From NCBI RefSeq assembly GCF_008710095.1, contig NZ_VYKJ01000001.1, forward strand, positions 62,001 to 126,000: a stretch of DNA of 64,000 nucleotides, in the 5' to 3' direction. This stretch comes from Affinibrenneria salicis (lineage in GTDB: Bacteria; Pseudomonadota; Gammaproteobacteria; Enterobacterales; Enterobacteriaceae). This document shows positions 54,960 to 64,000 of this stretch, in pieces (the stretch's first letter is position 1; every line of letters starts with the position of its first letter). Position numbers and translations under genes: made by a program. Under the pieces are notes generated by a model. It was not told the origin of the DNA and ran no database searches. It was given only the letters and a program-made list of their open reading frames with translations.

Positions 54960-55792
54960 TGCGCGCCCCCGGTACGTCGACCATAGCGACTCTGCACCAT
55001 ATTAATACTAAACAGCAGCAACAGCGAGGCCGACAGAATCACCGACGCGATGGCGCTGGCCGCCGGGTAATCGAATTCCTGCAGTCGGATAAAAATCATC
55101 AGCGAGGTGACTTCGGTCTGCCAGGCGATATTGCCGGCGATAAAGATCACCGCGCCGAATTCGCCCAGGCTGCGGGTGAACGACAGCGCGGTGCCGGTCA
55201 GCAGCGCCGGCAGGATTTCCGGCAAAATCACCCGCCGAAAACACTGCCAGTCGCTGGCGCCCAGCGTGCGGGCCGCTTCTTCATAGTCCGGACTCAGATC
55301 CTCCAGCACCGGCTGCACCGTGCGCACCACGAAGGGAATGCTGGTAAACGCCATCGCCACCGCGATACCCAGCCAGGTATAAGAGACGCGGACGCCAATC
55401 TGCGCCAGCCATTCGCCATACCAGCCGCCGGTGGAAAACAGCGCCGTCAGCGTCAGGCCGGCCACGGCGGTGGGCAACGCGAAGGGTAAATCCATCAGGC
55501 CATCAAGCAGCGTGCGGCCGGGAAACTGATAGCGCGTCAGAATCCACGCCATCAGCAGACCGAATCCGGCGTTGAACAGCGTGGCGACGCCGGCGGCCAG
55601 CAGCGTTACCTTATAGCTCGCCACCACCTGTGGACTGGTGATCACCGCCCAGTACTGCGCCCAGCTCATTTGCGCCAGCTGCACCATCAGCGCGCTAAGC
55701 GGCAACAGCAGGATCAGACTGATAAAAAACAGGCTGCTGCCCAGACTCAGGGTAAAACCGGGCAATACCCGCTTGCTGCCGCCTGCGGGCAT
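54956..55792 (-). CDS. cysT: Sulfate/thiosulfate ABC permease CysT
   Basis: A 278-residue permease (CysU in E. coli, 277). Six membrane segments; EAA loop YEEAARTLGASDWQCFRRVI. It overlaps cysP by 1 bp and cysW by 4 bp, a tightly coupled operon. It forms the channel with CysW for substrate from CysP. Confidence 0.96.
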   Translation of the reverse strand: MPAGGSKRVLPGFTLSLGSSLFFISLILLLPLSALMVQLAQMSWAQYWAVITSPQVVASYKVTLLAAGVATLFNAGFGLLMAWILTRYQFPGRTLLDGLMDLPFALPTAVAGLTLTALFSTGGWYGEWLAQIGVRVSYTWLGIAVAMAFTSIPFVVRTVQPVLEDLSPDYEEAARTLGASDWQCFRRVILPEILPALLTGTALSFTRSLGEFGAVIFIAGNIAWQTEVTSLMIFIRLQEFDYPAASAIASVILSASLLLLFSINMVQSRYGRRTGGAQ

Positions 55793-56814
55793 TACTGATG
55801 TCCCGCCGCCAGCAGCTTATCCAGTTCGCCGCCGCTGGCGAAATGCGTTTGCATCACCTGCGCCCAGCTGCCGAAGCGATCTTCCACCCGCGTCAGCCGG
55901 GTGACCGGGAAACGCGCCTTCAGCTGTTCCATCAGTTGCGGATTGTTCACCCGATAATAGAAATCGGCGATGATGCGCTGCGCGGGCGGGCTGTACAGAT
56001 AGTTGAGATAGTCTTTCGCCGCCTGTTCGGTGCCGTTGGCCGCGACGTTCTTATCGATCCACGCCACCGGGAACTCGGCCAGAATATTGCTTTGCGGCAC
56101 GATCACCTCGTAATTATCCGCGCCGTACTGATTGCGGATATTGTTCACCTCGGACTCGAAACTGATCAGCACATCGCCCAGCCCGCGCTCGACAAACGTG
56201 GTGGTCGCGCCGCGGCCGCCGGTGTCGAATACCGCCACATTGCCGACGAAGCGTTGCATCCAGCCGCGAATCTTAGCGATATCGCCGCCGTTCGCCTCGC
56301 TGGCCGCGTTCCACGCCGCCAGCCAGGTATAGCGCGCGTTGCCGGAAGTTTTCGGGTTAGGAAAAATCAGCTTCACGTCGTCGCGCACCAGATCCTGCCA
56401 CTCATGAATCCCTTTCGGATTGCCCTTGCGCACCAGAAACGCCATGGTGGAATAGAACGGCGAGCTGTTGTCCGGCAGACGGCTCTGCCAGTCGGCCGGC
56501 AGCAGCCGGCCGCGATCGTGCAGGATTTGGATATCCGTCACCTGATTGTACGTCACCACGTCCGCCTTCAGCCCCTGCAGAATAGCCAGCGCCTGACGGG
56601 AGGAACCGGCGTGCGACTGTTTAATCGTCAGCGGGTCGTTGGGATGCTGCGCCAGCCACTGCTGCTGAAAGCCGGGATTAAGCGCCGCAAATAATTCACG
56701 CGAAACATCATACGAGCTGTTCAGCAACTCCGTCGCCTGCGCGTTTCCGCCCGCCAGCAGCGTTAACGCCAGCAAACCTTTGACCAGCCGCTTTCTTATC
56801 CATATTTGCTTCAT
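55792..56814 (-). CDS. cysP: Periplasmic thiosulfate/sulfate-binding protein CysP
   Basis: A 340-residue secreted protein (E. coli 338). Signal peptide 1-28 ends GNAQATE; the mature start [17 protein letters not shown] and GTGG-type anion segment [11 protein letters not shown] match E. coli CysP. First gene of the operon. The reading frame is intact, so the transporter seems under selection in spite of the missing cysA. Confidence 0.97.
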   Translation of the reverse strand: MKQIWIRKRLVKGLLALTLLAGGNAQATELLNSSYDVSRELFAALNPGFQQQWLAQHPNDPLTIKQSHAGSSRQALAILQGLKADVVTYNQVTDIQILHDRGRLLPADWQSRLPDNSSPFYSTMAFLVRKGNPKGIHEWQDLVRDDVKLIFPNPKTSGNARYTWLAAWNAASEANGGDIAKIRGWMQRFVGNVAVFDTGGRGATTTFVERGLGDVLISFESEVNNIRNQYGADNYEVIVPQSNILAEFPVAWIDKNVAANGTEQAAKDYLNYLYSPPAQRIIADFYYRVNNPQLMEQLKARFPVTRLTRVEDRFGSWAQVMQTHFASGGELDKLLAAGHQ

Positions 56815-56993
56815 GCGATTGCCTCACTTAGAAATGTATGATTCCCCCGACGATTATCGCGGACTATCGCCCGGCGAACGAATTGCCGGACGCTGAGCTG
56901 ACCAAAAGCGCGAGAGACGCCGATGTACCGGAAAGATGGGGGAAAACTGCGTTTATGGTGAACCAGTGTATGAACAAGCACGGCTGAAGATAT

Positions 56994-57019
56994 AACCTTC
57001 TTATAGAATATTTAAGGTT
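56994..57019. promoter_or_regulatory. Inverted repeat aacctt-N14-aaggtt upstream of cysP
   Basis: It lies about 180 bp before the cysP ATG in an AT-rich patch of the 323-bp cysP-yfeX gap. CysB sites are AT-rich with loose dyads, so this may be the activator region. Nothing else in the gap (56815-57137) is recognisable. Confidence 0.35.
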
Positions 57020-57137
57020 AATTAAGAACAAAAAAGCATATCTCCCCACGCAACACCGTTGCCGATCGGGCGTGACCCGGCGATAAGTTTAGCCGCAGAA
57101 ATAAGGAATGCGCCAGACCGCCGCCTGGCGCCGGAGG

Positions 57138-58040
57138 TTACAGCGTCAACAGACGATCGAGCGAGGGAGCGAAAAAGTAGCTGCCGCTAACCGCGCGGGT
57201 AAAGCGCAGCATATCGTCGCGCTTGCCGTCACGTTCGCCGAACATGCTTAGCAACTGCTGCTCAATATTGTGCAGGCGGTGGCAGTAAGCGATAAAGTAG
57301 AGGCCGTGCTTGCCGCTGGCGCTGCCGTATGGCAGGCTCTGCCGCAGGATCTTCAGCCCTTTGCCCTCTTCTTTCAGATCGACCCGGCTGACGTGCGAGG
57401 TTTCCGGGCGGATATCGGACGGCAGCTCCTCGCTGTCCTGCTTCGTGCGGCCGATGATTTTTTCCTGCTGCTCCACGCTAAAGCGCTGCCACTGCTTCAG
57501 GTTGTGCTCCCAGCGCTGCACGAACACATAGCTGCCGCCGGCATCCCGCTGATCCGCGCCGATAATCGCCACGTCGCGCCGCGCCTCGTCGCCCTGCGGG
57601 TTTTCGGTGCCGTCGACGAAGCCGCTCAGATCGCGCTCTTCCACCCAGCGAAAACCGTGCGTCTCTTCTTCCACATGAATGGCGCTGCCGAATGCCGCCA
57701 GCGCCGCCTGGGCGAGGCTGAAATTCACGTCATGACGCAGAGACTGAATGTGAATCAACAGATCGCGCTGCGTGGCGGGCGCCAGACCTTTGCCGAGCGC
57801 GCTAAACGGCTTCAGCTCTTCGGCGCCGTTGTCGCAATCCAGGTCGCGCCACACGTCATGGCCGAAGGCGATTACGCCGCCCAGCCCGGCATCGGGATGG
57901 CGCTGCTGCAGGTCTTCCAGCGCCTGGCAGAATTTGCGGCATCCCTGGCGGATAGCATCAAATTCGCCCTGCACCATTGCTTCCATATAAATGGCAAAAC
58001 GGCGATGTTCCAGCAAAATGCCGCTTTGAATTCGTGTCAT
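57138..58040 (-). CDS. yfeX: Dye-decolorizing heme peroxidase YfeX
   Basis: A 300-residue cytoplasmic DyP peroxidase (E. coli 299). The DyP signature GFVDGTENP with distal Asp-143, proximal heme ligand His-216 ([10 protein letters not shown]), and downstream Arg near 240 are intact. It oxidises porphyrinogens and dyes; a role in heme iron release has been proposed but disputed. It is upstream-adjacent to cysP as in related enterics. Confidence 0.95.
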   Translation of the reverse strand: MTRIQSGILLEHRRFAIYMEAMVQGEFDAIRQGCRKFCQALEDLQQRHPDAGLGGVIAFGHDVWRDLDCDNGAEELKPFSALGKGLAPATQRDLLIHIQSLRHDVNFSLAQAALAAFGSAIHVEEETHGFRWVEERDLSGFVDGTENPQGDEARRDVAIIGADQRDAGGSYVFVQRWEHNLKQWQRFSVEQQEKIIGRTKQDSEELPSDIRPETSHVSRVDLKEEGKGLKILRQSLPYGSASGKHGLYFIAYCHRLHNIEQQLLSMFGERDGKRDDMLRFTRAVSGSYFFAPSLDRLLTL

Positions 58041-58492
58041 GGTGATTCCTCATGATAGTGATACCCGATAGTCGCAGGCGCGGGATGGCCCGGATACGCG
58101 CCGCATGACCTGACCAGCGAACCTTCGCCCTGACGGGTATATCTGTTTTTATAGTTAGCGCTTAATTGATTAACTGCCAATGCAACTATCATACCGGAAG
58201 CTGTGTGACGTTTATCTTGCTTAACGACAAAAAAGGATTTTTTTCCCCGCGCCGGCAAGCAAACGCTCAAAAAGAGCGCAGCGGCGCGCCGACGCAGGGC
58301 GTGAAAAGGCACCTTTTCGCGCCGGCGATATAAAAAACGCGGGACGGTCGGGATACAAAAGATTTGCAGGATTGATAAGAAAGGAAGCAGAGGCCGGCGC
58401 TTGCTGCCTGCCGCTGTGGCAATCACGACATTTTGTGGTGCGTTGCGTGAACGCGGCGCCGGCAGGCGCCGCATCCCGGCGCAAACGGTGAC
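58041..58492. other. Gap between yfeY and yfeX
   Basis: Close to the yfeY stop lies a perfect stem gcggcgcc / ggcgccgc (58453-58472) without a U-tract, a possible Rho-aided end. Around 58064-58140 gatacccg and gacgggtata form inverted ends like those of the dispersed repeats, possibly a decayed copy. The AT-rich part near 58140-58195 should hold the yfeX promoter. No gene is seen. Confidence 0.4.
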
Positions 58493-59080
58493 TTAGTTGC
58501 GCGCCTGAGCGCGCCAGACGATTTTAACCACTTTCCAGTCGCGCAGCACGTCGTCCGACGGCATCAGCCCTTCCGGCCCGCGCCACTCGCCGCCATAGAT
58601 ATAGCTGACGTGCGCGCTGCCCGGCGCGGCACATTCCACCCGACGGGCGTCCTCCCCCTGTCCCAGCCAGCATGAGCCAAAGGCCTTGCCGTACAGCGAG
58701 GAGAACGCGTCGCCGACCTTCACGCCCCACTGGCTCGCGATCGCCGCATCGCTCACGTCCACCCGGGTCACCGCCCCTTTGGGTTGGCCGCTGATCACCA
58801 GCCGGACGCTATCGCCATCCAGCGCTTCATAGAACGCCACCAGTTGGCCGTTTTGCGTACCCATGCCGCTGCGCAGCCGGTAATCTTCGTTCAGGGCTTT
58901 ATTCAGCACCGGCTCCGACAGCGGCGTTCCCGCATTGATGTCGCCCACGCCCGAATCCTGCACGGTTATCGCGCCGCCAAACCAGTTAAACGGCGACAGG
59001 CTGGACCAGGAAAAATTAGACATCGTGCCACACCCGCTCAGCACCAGCGGTAATCCCAGTAATAATGGGCGAAATCTCAT
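58493..59080 (-). CDS. yfeY: Sigma-E-regulated lipoprotein YfeY
   Basis: A 195-residue lipoprotein from the ATG at 59080, with GAGGAG 8 bp before it; the GTG one codon upstream is less likely. Signal peptide with lipobox LSGC (modified Cys near residue 17), then a DUF1131-like domain with AVTRVDVSDAAIASQWGVK. Probably in the outer membrane, facing the periplasm. Function is unknown; E. coli YfeY belongs to the sigma-E regulon. Confidence 0.92.
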   Translation of the reverse strand: MRFRPLLLGLPLVLSGCGTMSNFSWSSLSPFNWFGGAITVQDSGVGDINAGTPLSEPVLNKALNEDYRLRSGMGTQNGQLVAFYEALDGDSVRLVISGQPKGAVTRVDVSDAAIASQWGVKVGDAFSSLYGKAFGSCWLGQGEDARRVECAAPGSAHVSYIYGGEWRGPEGLMPSDDVLRDWKVVKIVWRAQARN

Positions 59081-59142
59081 CACATTGACTCCTCAGATAG
59101 CTTACGACACGCCGCGTCTGAGCGCATATCGGCTTCAGACGG

Positions 59143-59170
59143 TTGGATTGCACAACGCGCGGAAAGTGCC
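59143..59170 (-). promoter_or_regulatory. Sigma-E-like promoter of yfeY
   Basis: On the minus strand GGCACTT (59164-59170), 16 bp and TCCAA (59143-59147) resemble the sigma-E consensus GGAACTT-N16-TCNAA. The start of transcription would be about 55 nt before the ATG. Confidence 0.6.
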
Positions 59171-59246
59171 ATTAAAATCGAATTCAATCCGCCAGCATAC
59201 CACCGCCCGGCGCGGCTTGCCCCGGGCGGCGCATCGTTACGCCCGC

Positions 59247-60914
59247 TTACGGCTGAGAAAATGCGTTCAAATCGTAATGCTGCGGGAAAAATTCATCCAG
59301 CTCATCCTGATGGGTGATGGCGATCACCGTACAGTCGGGCAGCGCCGTTTTGATCAGCGTCAGCATCGCTCTGGCCCCGGCCGGATCGAGATTGCTGGTC
59401 GCCTCATCCAGATACAGCGTATCGGGCCGGACGATCAGCGCGCGGGCAAACGCCAGCCGCTGGCGCTCGCCGCCGGAAAACACCCGTTCCCAGTTAAGCC
59501 GCTCATCGAGCTTATCGCGCCACGCCGCCAAACCGGTGCTGTCCAGCGCCTGACGCAGCCGTTCGCGATCCGCGATCGGCGCTTCGGGGTAACATAACAG
59601 TTCGGCCAGCGTTCCCTGCCCCAGATAGCTTTGCTGCGGCAACAGCAGGCTCTTGCCGCTCAGCGCCTGCCAGCGCCCCTGGTAATAGGGCCACAGTCCG
59701 CTCAGCGTGCGCAGCAGCGTCGATTTACCCAGCCCGCTGCGGCCGGACAGCCGGCTCCAGCTGCCCGGCGCGCAACTGAACGCTACGTTGCGCAACAGCG
59801 GCTGGCCCTGCGGCGTGGAGAACGATAACGCTTCCACGCTCAGGCATTCGCCCTGGGCAACCGGCTCATCGCCGGACTGATGGCGCGCGATTTCCTGCTG
59901 AAACTGGCTCAAACGCTCCAGGCTGGCGGACAATTCGACCAGCGAATAATAAAAATGGATAAACCAGCTGAGCGCGCCGTGCACCTGACCGAAGGCGCTG
60001 CGAATCTGCATCAGCCCGCCCAGCGTAACGGTTTTACTGAGAAACGCCGGCAGCGCGGCGAACACCGGCACAATCAGGCTGACCCGGGTATAGCCGACGG
60101 TAAACAAGCCCAGATCGCGTTCGCCGTTCATTACCCGCCGCCAGTTGGCCGCAATGGCGGAAAACGCATGGCGCAGCTGATTTTTTTCCTGCTGCTCGCC
60201 GCCATAGAGCGCAATCTGCTCGGCGTTGTCGTGCTTACGCAGCAGCGCGGCGCGGAAATCCGCCTCGACGCGCTGTTTATGGTAATTAATGCCGTGCAGT
60301 TTTTTCCCGATCGCATGGGTGATCAGGCTGCCCGCCAGGTTATAGATCAGCGCCACCCAGACCAGATAACCATGCAGGGTTATCTCATGACCCCATAGGG
60401 AAAAATGCTGGACGCCGGAGAGCTGCCATAAAATAAACAGGAAAGAGAACAGCTGGGCGAAGGTAATGATAAATGACACCGATAAGCGCACGGTTTGCGT
60501 GACGAACAGATCGATATCCTGCGCGATACGCTGGTCGGGGTTATCCATCCGGCCGCTGAGCGACAGACGGTAAAACGCCCGCTGCGCCAGCCAGCCGTTG
60601 ATAAACCGCTCGGTCAGGAAGGCGCGCCAGCGAATAATCAGCAGTTTGGTGAACCACTCCTGATACACGAACACGCCGATATAAATCAGAATATAAACGC
60701 AATACTCTTTGACCAGCGAATACAGCAGCCCGCCGTTGAACTCGCCCAGCGCGTCGTAAAACGTCTTGCTCCAGTTATTGATCAGAACGTTGAGATAGAC
60801 AATCGACATGCCCATGGCAAGGATCAGCAGCAGGAATAACCACGCCTGCCAGGACTGCGCCCTGCCCCAAAACTCCCGGCAGAGGTCCAGCATCTGTGCG
60901 ATCAGCTTTCTCAT
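59247..60914 (-). CDS. ABC transporter FusD/YddA-like (permease-ATPase fusion)
   Basis: A 555-residue half transporter. The N-terminal membrane domain (1-330, ABC_membrane_2/SbmA-type, with ALGEFNGG) has about six hydrophobic segments. The C-terminal ATPase has Walker A SGRSGLGKST (about 388), signature FSGGERQR and Walker B LYLDEATS. It overlaps the M16 protease gene by 4 bp. The trio with protease and TonB receptor matches E. coli yddA-pqqL-yddB and the Pectobacterium fus operon, where FusD is proposed to remove peptide fragments of ferredoxin from the periplasm. Confidence 0.9.
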   Translation of the reverse strand: MRKLIAQMLDLCREFWGRAQSWQAWLFLLLILAMGMSIVYLNVLINNWSKTFYDALGEFNGGLLYSLVKEYCVYILIYIGVFVYQEWFTKLLIIRWRAFLTERFINGWLAQRAFYRLSLSGRMDNPDQRIAQDIDLFVTQTVRLSVSFIITFAQLFSFLFILWQLSGVQHFSLWGHEITLHGYLVWVALIYNLAGSLITHAIGKKLHGINYHKQRVEADFRAALLRKHDNAEQIALYGGEQQEKNQLRHAFSAIAANWRRVMNGERDLGLFTVGYTRVSLIVPVFAALPAFLSKTVTLGGLMQIRSAFGQVHGALSWFIHFYYSLVELSASLERLSQFQQEIARHQSGDEPVAQGECLSVEALSFSTPQGQPLLRNVAFSCAPGSWSRLSGRSGLGKSTLLRTLSGLWPYYQGRWQALSGKSLLLPQQSYLGQGTLAELLCYPEAPIADRERLRQALDSTGLAAWRDKLDERLNWERVFSGGERQRLAFARALIVRPDTLYLDEATSNLDPAGARAMLTLIKTALPDCTVIAITHQDELDEFFPQHYDLNAFSQP

Positions 60915-63691
60915 AGTTGCGCCTCCTGCGGCAGCGTGATGTACAGCACCCGGTTATCCGGATTAAACAGACGGGCCGCCATCGCGCGCACGCCCTCCAG
61001 GGTGATCGCCTCAGCCAGATGCGCCTGTTCACTCAGATAGCGCGGATCGCCATACTGCTGATAGCTCAGCATCAGGCGGTGCTGCTGGGTGAGAATATCC
61101 TGCCGTCGACGCTGCTCCGCACGGATAAATTGCTGTTTCTGCCCCTCAATATCCTGGCCGGTAATCTGTTGCGGCAGCGAGGTGAAAATCTGCTCCGCAC
61201 GCTGCCACAGCGCCTGCGCCCTGTGCGGCGCGCTGGTGAAGGTCACCTCGGTTTCAATGCGCTGTTTGCTGGTATCCAACAGACTGTTCACCTGCATGCG
61301 GTAAATGCCGAGCTCATCATCCCGCAGGCTGTTTTTCAGGTACTTATTGGCCAGACTGGCGGCGACGCTAACCTGCACCGCACTGTGCGGCGTCCAGCGC
61401 CAGGGCGTGAAACTCCAGGCGCGAATATCCGCGCGCGGCTCGATGCTGATGGCGGACACCGCCTCTCGCCTGCCCGTTTGCGCCAGGTAAGGCGTCGCGT
61501 CGCCGATAGTGCGGCGCGGAATCGAAGCCAGATAGCGCTCAACCAGCGGCAACAACTGTTCAGCGGGCATATCGGCCAGCAAATAATAGGTCGCCGGCGC
61601 CGATGCGGCCTTACGCCACTGCGCCAGCAGTTCCGGCGCGGCGACCTGTTTTAGCTGCGTCAGCTGAGCTTGCGGATAAGCGGGCCGGCCGAAGCGCAGC
61701 GCTGTAATCTCGCGGCCGCGCAGGTCCGCCACCGATTGCTGGCTATTGATCTGCTGGCGAATCAGCCGCGTCATGCTCTCTTTCATCACCTCGGGATCAA
61801 TGCCCGGCGCGCTGTGCAACGCGGAATAGAGGCCGAACAGACTGGTCAGCTGCGCCACCGGCGCCTGCCCGCTAAACTGCAATTGCTCCGCCGTCTGATC
61901 GATATTCAGCGACAGCGATCGCGCCTGCTTCCAGCCGCTCAGATCCTCGCCGCGCCAGTCCGCCGGGCCGCTCTGCGCAACCAGCTGTCTGGCCAGTTGC
62001 ACCTGCCATGGATTAAGCCCCGCGGCCATATAGCCGGCCGGACTCTCTGCGGTAAAATAGACCGTCTGACCGGCCTGCGGCGTACGCAGCCAGACCACGC
62101 GGTCGCCGTTGCTGAGCTGCCACTGTTCGACGTGTTGCGCCGGGAAATGTTTCAACGCCGTGCGTTCTCCGCGCTGCGTGACGGACGGCAGCTCGGGGAT
62201 CAGTTTAGCTTCGGGCAGGCGCGGCGGCGTCAGCGCCGCCGTGGTCCACTGCGTCTGTTGCTGCTGTACGGCCTCAGACGTCGGCAGCGTAAAAGGCGCC
62301 GAGCCCGGCACGCTAAATTGCACCAGTCTGTCCGTTTCGGCCAGCCAGCGCTGCAGATGCTGATTAACGTCCTGCTGCGTAATGCCGGCCAGCTCGTCCA
62401 ACACCTGGCGGCCGCGCGTCTGACTGCCCACATAAGCGCGCCCCTGCAGCCAGGGAACCGTAATTTGCTGCACCCAGTCGGCGAAGTCACGCTGTTCCGG
62501 CTGGCTGACCATGCCCAGCGCCACCTCGCGAATATCCGATTTCACGTCCACGATATCGCGTTCACTTAACGAATAGCGCCGGATCCTTTCTATTTCCCCC
62601 AGCAGCACGGCGAGCGACGCATGATGGCCACCCGGCATCACATCGGCAAAGAAACCCAGCGCGACGGTCGTTCTGCCGATATCCGACTTACGCACCACCA
62701 GACTGCTGACCTCGGGCGGCAGTTCCGACTTTTGCCGGCGCATCTGTCGGCTTAGCGCGCTGAGCGTGATCTGATTCAGCAGGCGGTAACGCATGCCCGC
62801 CCGCCCGCCCACGCCTTCATCCTGAAAGCGATAGACCACGGACACCTGACTGGTGCCGCTCTGGCTATCCTGCAGACGCACCACGTCAAGCTGCGGCGCC
62901 AGACGCGGTTCATAGTAGTCGCGCACGGGCACGTTCCCGGCCGGCAGATCGGCGAAGTAGCGCCGGATCTCGCGTTCGGCCTCGGCAAGCGGTATATCGC
63001 CAATCAGCAACAGCCGCATATTCGACGGGCGATACCAACGCTGATAAAACGCGCGCAGCAGGCTGGCCGGCGTATCGTTAATCGCCTGCTCGGTACCGAT
63101 CACCGGACGTAACGGATAGCGCGAGTCGTGGCGGATAGCCTGGACGCGCTGCTGGTTCATACGCTCAGCCACTCCCAGTTTGCCGCGCCACTCCTCCAGA
63201 ATAATCTGGCGCTCATTATCCAGATCGCGCGGCAGAAAGCGGGCGTGGCCGGCCATCTGGCTCAGCGCCTGTAGCGCCAGTCCGAGTTCGCGCTTCCCGG
63301 CCGGCGGACTCATCATGTACTGCGTGCGTTCGTAATTGGTCATGGCGTTGTAGTGCTGCGCGCGCACCCAGCCCTGCTGATTCAGCGCCTGACTCACGCC
63401 CTGGTCAAACGCATCGCTGGTATGGAACACCATATGTTCGACCATATGCGCCGCGCCGGACTCGTTATCCTGCTCATCAATCGAGCCGACGTCGACGCTC
63501 AAACGAATATCAATGCGGTTTTGCTGCCCGGCCAGCGGCACCAGGGTATATTGCAGCCCGTTGGCCAGCCTTCCTTCTTTTATATGCGGCAGCGGACTTT
63601 GAACCGCGCCGGCGTCAGCGGCCAGGCTACCGGCGCTTAACGTAAACAGACCGACGGCGAACGCCAGCCAATAAAATTTCTTCCAGTTCAT
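60911..63691 (-). CDS. Periplasmic M16 metalloprotease FusC/PqqL-like
   Basis: A 926-residue secreted protease (E. coli PqqL 931). The ATG at 63691 (MNWKKFYWLAFAVG) begins a clear signal peptide ending near SLAADAG; the longer frame upstream is discounted. The inverted zinc motif HxxEH is intact at His-82, Glu-85, His-86 (AHMVEHMVFH). It has two M16 halves. FusC cleaves imported plant ferredoxin to free its iron-sulfur cluster. The gene lies between the receptor and FusD genes. The name pqqL reflects history, not PQQ synthesis. Confidence 0.92.
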   Translation of the reverse strand: MNWKKFYWLAFAVGLFTLSAGSLAADAGAVQSPLPHIKEGRLANGLQYTLVPLAGQQNRIDIRLSVDVGSIDEQDNESGAAHMVEHMVFHTSDAFDQGVSQALNQQGWVRAQHYNAMTNYERTQYMMSPPAGKRELGLALQALSQMAGHARFLPRDLDNERQIILEEWRGKLGVAERMNQQRVQAIRHDSRYPLRPVIGTEQAINDTPASLLRAFYQRWYRPSNMRLLLIGDIPLAEAEREIRRYFADLPAGNVPVRDYYEPRLAPQLDVVRLQDSQSGTSQVSVVYRFQDEGVGGRAGMRYRLLNQITLSALSRQMRRQKSELPPEVSSLVVRKSDIGRTTVALGFFADVMPGGHHASLAVLLGEIERIRRYSLSERDIVDVKSDIREVALGMVSQPEQRDFADWVQQITVPWLQGRAYVGSQTRGRQVLDELAGITQQDVNQHLQRWLAETDRLVQFSVPGSAPFTLPTSEAVQQQQTQWTTAALTPPRLPEAKLIPELPSVTQRGERTALKHFPAQHVEQWQLSNGDRVVWLRTPQAGQTVYFTAESPAGYMAAGLNPWQVQLARQLVAQSGPADWRGEDLSGWKQARSLSLNIDQTAEQLQFSGQAPVAQLTSLFGLYSALHSAPGIDPEVMKESMTRLIRQQINSQQSVADLRGREITALRFGRPAYPQAQLTQLKQVAAPELLAQWRKAASAPATYYLLADMPAEQLLPLVERYLASIPRRTIGDATPYLAQTGRREAVSAISIEPRADIRAWSFTPWRWTPHSAVQVSVAASLANKYLKNSLRDDELGIYRMQVNSLLDTSKQRIETEVTFTSAPHRAQALWQRAEQIFTSLPQQITGQDIEGQKQQFIRAEQRRRQDILTQQHRLMLSYQQYGDPRYLSEQAHLAEAITLEGVRAMAARLFNPDNRVLYITLPQEAQL

Positions 63692-63787
63692 AACGACCTT
63701 GTCACTATTGTTATTTTCATATTGCGACGCGTTTTCTCGCGACGAAAAAACGCGGTCAGAGACGATACGGACATTCCGTAAGGCATC

Positions 63788-63820
63788 ATCCCGCCACGCC
63801 GGACAAGGGCGTCGCGGGAT
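63788..63820 (-). other. Intercistronic hairpin between receptor and protease genes
   Basis: Outer arms atcccgc / gcgggat and inner arms acgcc / ggcgt form a long stem around ggacaag, 136-bp gap in total. No U-tract follows on the minus strand. It may partly terminate the receptor transcript, lowering downstream expression, or protect its 3' end. Confidence 0.5.
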
Positions 63821-63827
63821 CGGGTGC

Positions 63828-64000
63828 TTACCAGGTGTAGGCGACCCCCAGCCAGAACTGGCGGCCGGGTTTGTAGGTAACGAGGCTGGTACTTGAATTC
63901 GCCAGCGATTGAGAAGTTTCCACCACGTTGTCAAATACGTTCAGCACATCCAGCGTGATATCCAGCGTCTGCTCCTTGTAGATCGGCTGGGAGTAGGCAA
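63828..64000 (-). CDS. TonB-dependent receptor FusA/YddB-like, C-terminal end
   Basis: Only the last 57 codons are in the window, read from the right edge to TAA at 63828-63830. They contain TLDITLDVLNVFDN and end in WLGVAYTW, the beta-strand pattern and terminal aromatic residue of TonB-dependent outer-membrane barrels. By its place before the M16 protease gene it corresponds to YddB/FusA, the ferredoxin receptor. Identity rests mainly on that linkage. Confidence 0.8.
   Translation of the reverse strand, partial: AYSQPIYKEQTLDITLDVLNVFDNVVETSQSLANSSTSLVTYKPGRQFWLGVAYTW

Noticed and set aside
63692..63934. Upstream extension of the M16 protease gene (81 extra codons)
   Set aside because: The extension precedes a well-formed signal peptide, overlaps the receptor coding end and the intercistronic hairpin, and is Pro/Arg-rich without family resemblance.

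Overview
The window looks like the chromosome of a plant-associated member of the Enterobacterales, most likely Pectobacteriaceae (Brenneria, Dickeya or Pectobacterium relatives). I infer this from very close protein resemblance to E. coli core genes (eno, pyrG, relA, rlmD, barA, ligA, glnE, cca, ribB, zipA, cysK, ptsHI-crr, cysM, cysP, yfeX), a G+C-rich third-position bias, and a ferredoxin-uptake (Fus-like) cluster at the right edge. Genus cannot be fixed by eye. No phage, IS element, CRISPR array, rRNA or tRNA gene was seen.

Left part (1-16757) is polyamine-centred and mostly on the minus strand. A PotABCD-type ABC importer (1-3697) faces a divergent RpiR-family regulator (3894-4730). Then come eno and pyrG, followed by a co-oriented block of about 8.5 kb: an FAD amine-oxidase-like enzyme, an unusual NTF2-like/AraC regulator, a plant-type (ALDH10-like) aminoaldehyde dehydrogenase and a close potFGHI putrescine importer. 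In E. coli pyrG follows mazG directly, so this block sits inside a normally continuous relA-mazG-pyrG-eno neighbourhood. Together the genes suggest uptake of putrescine-like amines, oxidation to an aminoaldehyde and then to the acid.

Centre (16939-26912): mazG, relA and rlmD on minus, divergent from barA on plus, then aer (aerotaxis) and an FlxA-like gene, both preceded by sigma-28-like promoters.

27010-44021: ypeB-ligA and zipA-cysZ-cysK, normally contiguous, are split by about 11.5 kb carrying hldE, glnE, ygiF, ygiM, cca, ribB (with FMN riboswitch), ubiK and a YjeH-like exporter. ligA now lies 11 bp downstream of hldE.

44588-53086: ptsH-ptsI-crr, a transcribed-looking gene-free stretch with a 22-bp palindrome and its own terminator (candidate sRNA), then a CpxAR-like two-component system divergent from a MacAB-type efflux pair.

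53139-64000 (all minus): cysP-cysT-cysW-cysM, from which cysA is missing, then yfeX, yfeY with a sigma-E-like promoter, and the Fus-like set: FusD/YddA ABC protein, FusC/PqqL M16 protease and the C-terminal end of a FusA/YddB TonB-dependent receptor cut by the window edge.
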